Assembly (NCBI GenBank): GCA_005881995.1
Contig: VBHV01000203.1
Coordinates: 443 to 5,863 of the forward strand
Origin: Chloroflexota bacterium
GTDB taxonomy: Bacteria; Chloroflexota; Ktedonobacteria; Ktedonobacterales; Ktedonobacteraceae
DNA length: 5,421 nt
Direction: 5' to 3'
A program made the position numbers and the translations under genes. The notes under the pieces were generated by a model. That model saw only the letters and a list, made by a program, of their open reading frames with translations. It was not told where the DNA came from and ran no database searches. Shown here piece by piece: positions 1-3,680 of the stretch; the first letter of the stretch is position 1; each line of letters starts with the position of its first letter.

Positions 1-465
1 TCGATCGGCATATGATGTGGCCCCCACAAGGTCGATGGCCTCCTGAACGCTGCTGGCTGCCTCGCGCGCATGGCCTGGTTGGAGGAAAGGCAGGGGCAGG
101 CCCCAGTTCCTCCCATCCAGGCCGAGGCGCACGATGCTGCGCCCGCGGACACGTACATCGGCCTCAAAATGCCGCCGTTGCGGCACGTAGCCGATGGCAG
201 CGTTGCCCCGTCGCGCGGGGTGGCCCAGCACGGAGATCGTTCCGCGAGACAGCGGGATAAGGCCGAGGATCGCTTTGAGCAGGGTGGACTTGCCCGCCCC
301 ATTGGGGCCGAGAATAGCGAGGAACTCCCCTGGCTGGACGGAAAGTCGAACCTCCTGCCAGATGGTGCGCCCTCCCAGGGCCACGGCTGCGTCCTCCACC
401 TGGATGACCGGGGTAGGACCAGTAGGAATAGGCACAGTTGAAGTGGTGGGTGATAGATCGGTCAT
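1..465 (-). CDS. znuC: Metal (Zn/Mn) ABC transporter ATP-binding protein, 3' end outside the window
   Basis: ATPase subunit of a zinc/manganese-type ABC importer. It would bind the cytoplasmic face of the permease and power uptake of metal delivered by the lipoprotein encoded just upstream. The visible 155 residues contain a Pro/Thr/Ser-rich leader (about 1-20), the first beta strands, a perfect Walker A (GPNGAGKST, residues 53-61) and the Q-loop (GYVPQ, Gln96). The signature motif, Walker B and H-loop lie beyond the left edge, so the gene is cut by the window and need not be broken. The start is ATG at 465, with AAGGAG at 477-482, 11 nt away. An in-frame GTG directly before it (466-468) would have better spacing (8 nt) and adds one residue. 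It follows the binding-protein gene by 50 bp on the same strand, so co-transcription is likely. The order binding protein then ATPase suggests a permease gene next, off the window. ATPase identity is certain; metal specificity is inferred from the neighbour. Confidence 0.92.
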   Translation of the reverse strand, partial: MTDLSPTTSTVPIPTGPTPVIQVEDAAVALGGRTIWQEVRLSVQPGEFLAILGPNGAGKSTLLKAILGLIPLSRGTISVLGHPARRGNAAIGYVPQRRHFEADVRVRGRSIVRLGLDGRNWGLPLPFLQPGHAREAASSVQEAIDLVGATSYADR

Positions 466-476
466 CACAGCGTCAA

Positions 477-482
477 CTCCTT
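477..482 (-). promoter_or_regulatory. Ribosome binding site of the transporter ATPase gene
   Basis: AAGGAG on the minus strand lies 11 nt before ATG 465 and 8 nt before the in-frame GTG at 468. It sits in the 50-bp gap after the lipoprotein stop codon, so the ATPase has its own translation start inside the operon. Confidence 0.6.
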
Positions 483-515
483 AAGAGAGGGCAAGCACAA
501 GCCTGCCCCCAATAG

Positions 516-1457
516 TTACTTGCCCGTGGCCTTTGCCAGGGCGGTTTGAATTCCTTGTAGTTGGGCTGATTGCCAGTCCTGGAAGGAGGCAGTCGCCGGG
601 GTCAGCGTCTCGGTGATCGTCGCCACCGGGATATGATTGGCCATGGCCCGGTTGATGAGCGCCTGAATATTGTTCGGGGTATTCTGCGAGTTGTAGATCA
701 ACACCTTGATCTGCTTCTGGTTGATTTGCTGCTCGACAGTGGCTTGGTCAGCTGCCGATATGTCTTGCCCCTCGGAAACCGCTTTGAGGTAGGAATAGGG
801 TGTGACGAGGTTCAACCCCAGCGCAGGCGCGAGATAGGAAAAGATGCTTTCGGTCGCCCCGACCGGAACGCCACTGTATTTGGCTTTGATGGCGGCAATG
901 AGATCGTGGTAGTGCGCAAGACCCGTAGTCAGGAAAGCTTGCGCCGATTGGTCAAAGGCGGCGGCATCAGTGGGGTCGAGCGCCTTCAAATCGTCGCGGA
1001 TCTTGTTCGCCACAGCAGTCACATAGTCGGGATTATACCACATGTGGGGGTTGTCGCCCTCGTGCTTGCCGTTGAAATCGCCCACGTTCAATTCTTTGCG
1101 CCCGCTTACCGGATTGGCTTGCAGGAGCTTATCGGCCCAGGGATCATAGCCAGCGCCGTTGATGATGACATACTGAGCATCAGCGACTGTCCGCCCGTCG
1201 GCCGCGGTCGGCTCGTAGCTGTGGGGGTCGGCATTGGGATCAACAATGATGCTGGTGACATGCACATGGCTGCCACCGACCTGTGCAGCGATACTCCCCC
1301 AGAAATTCTCCGCGGCGACGACCTGAACCGGGCCGCTGCTGGCGGTAGTGGCCTGGAAGGTGGTGCCACAGGCGGCAAGGGTCAGAAGGGACAGTAGAAG
1401 CAGCAAAAAGGCTCCTACCAGGGCGCGAGGGAAATCTCGCATATGAAATGGAAACAC
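516..1457 (-). CDS. znuA: Metal ABC transporter substrate-binding lipoprotein (TroA/ZnuA family)
   Basis: Extracytoplasmic, lipid-anchored receptor that captures Zn2+ or Mn2+ and passes it to the ABC permease. The 313 residues begin with a short basic stretch, a long hydrophobic segment and the lipobox LAAC (Cys30). Family landmarks follow in order: NADPHSYEPT (His79), NPHMWYNP (His138), GATESIFSYLAPALGL (Glu203), the EGQDISAADQ segment and a C-terminal TETLTP. His79, His138 and Glu203 match three metal ligands of the family; Glu in the third place resembles the pneumococcal Mn protein PsaA, while TroA and ZnuA have His there. The usual fourth ligand Asp is not evident near TETLTP, and there is no His-rich loop. 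Hence Zn versus Mn cannot be settled here. Start: GTG 1457 lies 5 nt after AAGGAGG (1463-1469). ATG 1442 is too far (20 nt) and a TTG at 1490 lies upstream of the RBS. It is the first gene of the operon, with a promoter and Fur-type operator upstream. Confidence 0.93.
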   Translation of the reverse strand: MFPFHMRDFPRALVGAFLLLLLSLLTLAACGTTFQATTASSGPVQVVAAENFWGSIAAQVGGSHVHVTSIIVDPNADPHSYEPTAADGRTVADAQYVIINGAGYDPWADKLLQANPVSGRKELNVGDFNGKHEGDNPHMWYNPDYVTAVANKIRDDLKALDPTDAAAFDQSAQAFLTTGLAHYHDLIAAIKAKYSGVPVGATESIFSYLAPALGLNLVTPYSYLKAVSEGQDISAADQATVEQQINQKQIKVLIYNSQNTPNNIQALINRAMANHIPVATITETLTPATASFQDWQSAQLQGIQTALAKATGK

Positions 1458-1462
1458 ACAAT

Positions 1463-1469
1463 CCTCCTT
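1463..1469 (-). promoter_or_regulatory. Ribosome binding site deciding the lipoprotein start
   Basis: AAGGAGG on the minus strand is a full-strength Shine-Dalgarno site. It is 5 nt from GTG 1457, 20 nt from ATG 1442, and lies inside the reading frame if TTG 1490 were used. The GTG start gives a leader of sensible length before the hydrophobic segment. Confidence 0.7.
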
Positions 1470-1524
1470 CAAAGCATCATGAAATAGCAAACAACGTCAG
1501 ACCCTGGCAGTGTGCACCACCATA

Positions 1525-1539
1525 TGATATACTGTATCA
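1525..1539. promoter_or_regulatory. Fur-family-like operator (7-1-7 inverted repeat) at the znuA start point
   Basis: TGATATACTGTATCA is an inverted repeat around C1532 with one mismatched pair of seven. Its outer arms TGATA...TATCA are those of the 15-bp 7-1-7 Fur box (TGATAATnATTATCA), matching 10 of 14 defined positions; the inner bases differ. It overlaps the predicted start point of the transporter promoter, where a bound metalloregulator would block transcription when metal is plentiful. Binding by a Zur- or Mur-type Fur protein is inference. Confidence 0.55.
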
Positions 1540-1541
1540 AT

Positions 1542-1571
1542 ACTATAGCACTAAACGAGACAGCATGTCAA
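1542..1571 (-). promoter_or_regulatory. Sigma-70-type promoter of the metal transporter operon
   Basis: Reading the minus strand, a consensus -35 TTGACA (1571-1566) is followed after 18 nt by a -10 TATAGT (1547-1542). The predicted start point is near 1535, about 75-80 nt upstream of GTG 1457. It is the best promoter match in the gap between the transporter operon and the divergent fur-like pseudogene. The predicted start falls inside the inverted repeat at 1525-1539. Confidence 0.65.
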
Positions 1572-1617
1572 TAAGTAGTGAGACGTAATCTCAACTTACT
1601 TCATAGGTCAGTGAGAT

Positions 1618-1635
1618 GCACGCAGTGCTGCGTGC
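1618..1635. repeat. Perfect 8-bp inverted repeat before the fur-like pseudogene
   Basis: GCACGCAG-TG-CTGCGTGC has fully complementary 8-nt arms around 2 nt. As RNA it can fold as a 7-bp stem with a 4-nt loop. It ends 5 nt before the AAAAGGA ribosome site at 1641-1647. It could be an autoregulatory operator or a leader hairpin affecting translation; it lacks the T-run of a terminator and does not resemble the Fur-type box at 1525-1539. Confidence 0.5.
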
Positions 1636-1651
1636 CGTACAAAAGGAATGA

Positions 1652-1995
1652 ATGATGATAGCGGATCAAATTTACGCGGCTTTCGACGAGGTGAGCCAGC
1701 GCAATACGCGCCCGCGCAAGCTCATTGCGGATCGATTGATCGAACTCGCAAGCCTCGGCGCAGATTTCAGGGACTGCTCGCCCGCATTGAGTTTGCGGAT
1801 GGCACACATCACTATCGTGTCTGCGAAGGAAGCGAGCACCACCACCACCTCACCTGCACGCAGTGCCATTGCGTCGTCGATATCGATATCTGTCTCCCCG
1901 CTGATCAATTTGCGACGATTGGGAATCAGGCAGACTTTGTCATCGAAGGTCATTCGCTCACACTTTTTGGTCGTTGTAAAAACTGTCGTGCGTAA
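1652..1995 (+). pseudogene. Fur-family metalloregulator (Zur-like), broken by an internal deletion and frameshift
   Basis: Remains of a Fur-family repressor, which normally binds DNA as a metal-loaded dimer and represses metal uptake genes. The first ~39 codons, from ATG 1652 or 1655 (AAAAGGA at 1641-1647), give a normal N-terminus (IYAAFDEVSQRNTRPRKLIA, then a short stretch ending GADF). From about 1768 the homology continues one frame away (the frame of ATG 1648) with GLLARIEFADGTHHYRVC, the metal-binding HHHHLTC and CTQC motifs, and the C-terminal CKNC zinc-site pair, ending at TAA 1993. Between GADF and GLLARI a family member has roughly 30 residues including the recognition helix with its TVYR motif; this is absent. 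The lost length is 3n+1 nt, so the halves are out of register. A protein starting at ATG 1648 would join an unrelated N-terminus to the dimerisation half only. It lies divergent to the transporter genes it probably once controlled. A sequencing slip would not explain a missing helix. Confidence 0.85.
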
Positions 1996-2024
1996 CCAGG
2001 TGTCATGTTGCACAGTATCAAAAA

Positions 2025-2462
2025 TTACACGAACGCCCACTTTACTTCGTGCGTAAGAAGCCACGCTGCTTGCTTTGCTAACATGACGGGCATACTCATG
2101 CAGACGTAGACCTGGTGTGGATCGTGGATGGCTGGGAACCATGACTCGTCGGGGCGTAAGGGGAAATTCAGCATCTGCTCTTGCAGGTTTTCTGAGGGAT
2201 CGAAGGAGATTTGCACCAGGTCACCGATCACGTACCGAAACGACTCGATGACTTTCTGTTGGAGAGCCTGGCTAAGAGGTGTCGCATGTCCGCTCACGCT
2301 TACTGTTTGCAGGAGCCGGACCATAAGCTGAACTTTCTGGGTCTCCTGGTAGACGCGACGACCAATGGGCTGGCCGCCGGTTTCTTTGCAGATTGCTTCT
2401 ACGGCCGCCTGGGTGGACTCTTCCTGAGCAACGGAACAAACAATTTCTACCAGGACGGTCAT
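2025..2462 (-). CDS. Unrecognised 145-aa protein, second gene of an SRPBCC unit
   Basis: I do not recognise the family. The start ATG 2462 is well supported by AAGGAG at 2470-2475, 7 nt upstream; the frame stays open 14 codons further up but without a matching ribosome site. The protein begins with a hydrophobic strand-like stretch (MTVLVEIVCSV), then a likely helix (QAAVEAICKE), a Gln-rich region (about 35-75) and a C-terminal half with several aromatic residues (SWFPAIHDPHQVYVCMSM). It has no signal peptide, transmembrane segment or metal motif; the alternation suggests a small soluble alpha/beta protein. It follows the SRPBCC gene on the same strand after 54 bp and is probably co-transcribed with it. 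Its 3' end faces the end of the fur-like pseudogene with only 29 bp between, and no terminator is evident there. Confidence 0.7.
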   Translation of the reverse strand: MTVLVEIVCSVAQEESTQAAVEAICKETGGQPIGRRVYQETQKVQLMVRLLQTVSVSGHATPLSQALQQKVIESFRYVIGDLVQISFDPSENLQEQMLNFPLRPDESWFPAIHDPHQVYVCMSMPVMLAKQAAWLLTHEVKWAFV

Positions 2463-2516
2463 CGTGGATCTCCTTACCGCCACACGAACAACACTGTGCA
2501 GCATCCTGATACCCCT

Positions 2517-2978
2517 TTAAATAGCGCTTCGACTGGAAGCAGCGCCTGCTTCCAATATATCCTTTAACGTCAGCAGGTCGTGCAAAAGCTGACGGCGGAC
2601 TACATTTGTAGTCACCGATTCCGTCAGTCCCAGAGTTCCTCCTGTAAGATGGATGACCGTCTCCAGGGAGACAGTGGTTGCACCATCTTCAGTTGGCTCG
2701 AACTGGTAAGAGAAGAGGCAAGGTGTTATCCCAGAAAGGCTTTTGATGGTCAGGCAGCGGTCAGGTTCATACTCCACGATCTCAAAAGTAATATCCATCC
2801 ATCTTCCCAAAAACTGGATGGTACTGCGTACCGTCGCTCCTACACGTATCTCTCCCGGAGAGGTTTTCCTGACGGCGATCGTGGCAGCTGACCAGTCAAC
2901 CTGGTTCTCAAAGTCGCTCAGGTAGGCGAAAATTTCCTCAGCGGGTAGGTTGATGACAACACTCTGCCTGTCTTTCAT
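2517..2978 (-). CDS. SRPBCC (START/polyketide cyclase-like) family protein
   Basis: Small cytoplasmic protein with the helix-grip fold that encloses a hydrophobic cavity for lipids, polyketides or other small ligands; the ligand cannot be read from the sequence. The 153 residues show the family layout: first strand QSVVINLPAEE, the helix EIFAYLSDFENQVDW (about 15-29), a run of strands including VGATVRSTIQFLGRWMDITF, ITFEIVEYEPD and LFSYQFEPTEDGATTVSLE, and a long C-terminal helix (about 120-144). No catalytic residue is evident. The start is uncertain: ATG 2978 gives the usual N-terminus but its nearest GGAG is 15 nt away; TTG 2987 has GGAG 6 nt upstream and adds three residues; GTG 2999 has an overlapping, too-close ribosome site. 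It is the first gene of a two-gene unit with the unrecognised 145-aa protein. A Fur-box-like 15-mer lies upstream at 3026-3040. Confidence 0.82.
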   Translation of the reverse strand: MKDRQSVVINLPAEEIFAYLSDFENQVDWSAATIAVRKTSPGEIRVGATVRSTIQFLGRWMDITFEIVEYEPDRCLTIKSLSGITPCLFSYQFEPTEDGATTVSLETVIHLTGGTLGLTESVTTNVVRRQLLHDLLTLKDILEAGAASSRSAI

Positions 2979-3131
2979 TGTTTTCAACAGGATCTCCACT
3001 CCTCACGTCAATGGTCAGCTACGCATGATATGGATTATCCCCTGGGATGAGTGCTCGACTACTGCAATCGTCTCCCTGGGGGAATACATGCCTGAGCAGG
3101 TGTAGCTGAGTCCTCTAAGGCATACAAAGCT
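2979..3131. other. Intergenic region between the SRPBCC gene and the duplicated-unit gene
   Basis: About 150 bp that must hold the control region of the SRPBCC unit and the 3' end of the upstream minus-strand gene. I see a Fur-box-like 15-mer (3026-3040) and two short GC-rich inverted motifs around CCCTGGG (near 3040 and 3074). There is no convincing -35/-10 pair on the minus strand, no hairpin with a T-run, and no open frame worth reporting. Confidence 0.5.
3026..3040. promoter_or_regulatory. Weak Fur-box-like site upstream of the SRPBCC gene
   Basis: TGATATGGATTATCC matches 11 of 14 defined positions of the 7-1-7 Fur consensus TGATAATnATTATCA. It shares TGATAT and TATC at the same spacing with the box in front of znuA. 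It is about 48 nt upstream of ATG 2978. Its own dyad is imperfect and such AT-rich 15-mers occur by chance, so this is only a candidate. Confidence 0.3.
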
Positions 3132-3521
3132 TTATCCGCAATGGGAAAAAGCAAGATCGTTTCCATAATCGCATACAGGACTGAACGTCACATTGCTTAC
3201 AGTGCCCGACCCGAAAAGTTCTCTCAGAAGAGAACCCATGCTTATTTCTACTTCAAGCTTGATATTTTCCTTCGTATGTGGAAGCAAAACGAAGTTCTGG
3301 CAAGAACACTGGGCACGTATGTGGATAGAGCAATATTGTAGGCCCATGTGCAAGTGAGAAGAGAAATGAATAGTTACATCATCCACCGATCCCCCGCCAA
3401 AAAGTTTAAGCAGGACTTGGCTCACTCCATCTTCTACTGCGAGTTCGGCATGTTCTTTCTCGTTTGGTACGACTTCAAAGAACCTATCATAGCACTGCAT
3501 ATGCATCTCAAAAGTGCACAT
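3132..3521 (-). CDS. Unrecognised 129-aa protein made of two tandem 62-residue units
   Basis: No family recognised. The protein consists of unit 1 (residues 2-63), unit 2 (64-125) and four tail residues. The units align without gaps at an offset of 62: 19 of 62 residues are identical, 15 of them within residues 15-50, plus many conservative changes. Shared signature: C-(S/T)-x5-Q-C-x4-F-x3-P-x2-KE-x3-L-x-VE, then a helix-like stretch, LFGxG(S/T)VxxVT. At 11 of the 19 shared residues the two units use different synonymous codons, which speaks for real coding and an old duplication. ATG 3521 is preceded by a strong GGAAGGA (3529-3535) 7 nt away. There are eight cysteines, two in the repeated CxnQC positions, but no CxxC zinc knuckle. 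There is no signal peptide or membrane segment. It is divergent from the HTH-ATPase regulator with 159 bp between starts, so that protein may control it; this is inference. Confidence 0.8.
   Translation of the reverse strand: MCTFEMHMQCYDRFFEVVPNEKEHAELAVEDGVSQVLLKLFGGGSVDDVTIHFSSHLHMGLQYCSIHIRAQCSCQNFVLLPHTKENIKLEVEISMGSLLRELFGSGTVSNVTFSPVCDYGNDLAFSHCG
3147..3332 (-). repeat. Unit 2 of the 186-nt internal tandem duplication
   Basis: Encodes residues 64-125. Matching residues are Cys64, Gln71, Cys72, Phe77, Pro81, Lys84-Glu85, Leu89, Val91-Glu92, Leu99, Leu102-Phe103-Gly104, Gly106, Val108, Val111-Thr112 and Leu123. The codons often differ at the third base from those of unit 1. Confidence 0.75.
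3333..3518 (-). repeat. Unit 1 of the 186-nt internal tandem duplication
   Basis: Encodes residues 2-63 of the 129-aa protein. It aligns with unit 2 codon for codon without gaps. Conserved positions include Cys2, Gln9, Cys10, Phe15, Pro19, Lys22-Glu23, Leu27, Val29-Glu30, Leu37, Leu40-Phe41-Gly42, Gly44, Val46, Val49-Thr50 and Leu61. Confidence 0.75.
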
Positions 3522-3553
3522 AGCCGATTCCTTCCTATTTCTACCTATCTCTA

Positions 3554-3582
3554 TTGATTTGCCGTTCCGCTTTAAGTATACT
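3554..3582 (+). promoter_or_regulatory. Sigma-70-type promoter of the HTH-ATPase regulator gene
   Basis: A -35 TTGATT (3554-3559) and a -10 TATACT (3577-3582) are separated by the ideal 17 nt. This predicts a start near 3589 and a leader of about 90 nt before GTG 3681. The -10 lies inside a perfect 12-bp palindrome. The palindrome therefore also gives TATACT on the minus strand, but no good -35 accompanies it there. Confidence 0.6.
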
Positions 3583-3584
3583 TA
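3573..3584. promoter_or_regulatory. Perfect 12-bp palindrome over the -10 element
   Basis: TAAGTATACTTA is perfectly self-complementary and contains the -10 hexamer of the plus-strand promoter. A dimeric repressor bound here would block the promoter, and it could act on both divergent genes. The binding protein is unknown; the HTH regulator encoded downstream is one candidate. Confidence 0.45.
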
Positions 3585-3602
3585 GAAAGGTTCTCCTTTC
3601 TA
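3583..3602. repeat. 8-bp inverted repeat at the predicted transcription start
   Basis: TAGAAAGG-TTCT-CCTTTCTA has perfectly complementary 8-nt arms around 4 nt and directly abuts the palindrome at 3573-3584. It spans the predicted start point of the plus-strand promoter, so an operator role is more likely than a complete RNA hairpin on that strand. No T-run follows on either strand. Confidence 0.5.
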
Positions 3603-3617
3603 TGGTTCCTGGTAACC

Positions 3618-3639
3618 CAAAGTCAACTCAAAGTCTACT
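3618..3639. repeat. Two tandem 11-bp direct repeats in the regulator leader
   Basis: CAAAGTCAACT is followed immediately by CAAAGTCTACT, with one mismatch. The 11-bp period places both copies on about the same face of the DNA helix, as for a protein binding two adjacent direct half-sites. They lie between the predicted start point and the ribosome site of the regulator gene. Confidence 0.5.
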
Positions 3640-3640
3640 C

Positions 3641-3650
3641 GCTCATGAGC
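3641..3650. repeat. Perfect 10-bp palindrome in the regulator leader
   Basis: GCTCATGAGC is fully self-complementary. It lies one base after the tandem direct repeats and about 18 nt before the ribosome site. It is short enough to arise by chance, but it adds to an unusually structured leader. Confidence 0.35.
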
Positions 3651-3668
3651 AGGACTTCCTATCACCTT

Positions 3669-3675
3669 GGAGGAG
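3669..3675 (+). promoter_or_regulatory. Ribosome binding site deciding the regulator start
   Basis: GGAGGAG at 3669-3675 ends 5 nt before GTG 3681 (7 nt from its GGAGG core). The next in-frame start, ATG 3705, has no purine-rich site in front of it. The GTG is therefore preferred although it adds only eight residues. Confidence 0.7.
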
Positions 3676-3680
3676 CAAAC

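Noticed and set aside
70..441. Plus-strand open frames over the left edge.
   Set aside because: They are antisense to the ABC ATPase with its perfect Walker A and Q-loop, and show no domain of their own.
570..1397. A 275-codon open frame on the plus strand.
   Set aside because: It lies wholly antisense to the metal-binding lipoprotein, whose motifs are unmistakable. It has no ribosome site of note and its translation is Arg/Gly/Val-rich and featureless.
1760..1775. Programmed frameshift joining the two Fur pieces.
   Set aside because: There is no slippery heptamer or stimulator, and a frameshift would not restore the missing ~30 residues with the recognition helix. A deletion fits better.
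1996..2024. Transcription terminator between the convergent pseudogene and the 145-aa gene.
   Set aside because: The 29 bp contain only a short A-run and no stable inverted repeat.
1672..2142. A 156-codon minus-strand frame across the fur-like region.
   Set aside because: It is antisense to clear Fur-family remnants and runs into the 145-aa gene in another frame; no recognisable domain or ribosome site.
3037..3080. CCCTGGG motifs as a hairpin terminator for the duplicated-unit gene.
   Set aside because: The arms are only 3-5 bp, the spacing is uneven and no T-run follows on the minus strand.
3141..3557. Two plus-strand frames (3141-3341 and 3348-3557) opposite the duplicated-unit gene.
   Set aside because: The two 62-residue units are conserved, with third-base synonymous changes, in the minus-strand frame, which identifies that strand as coding.
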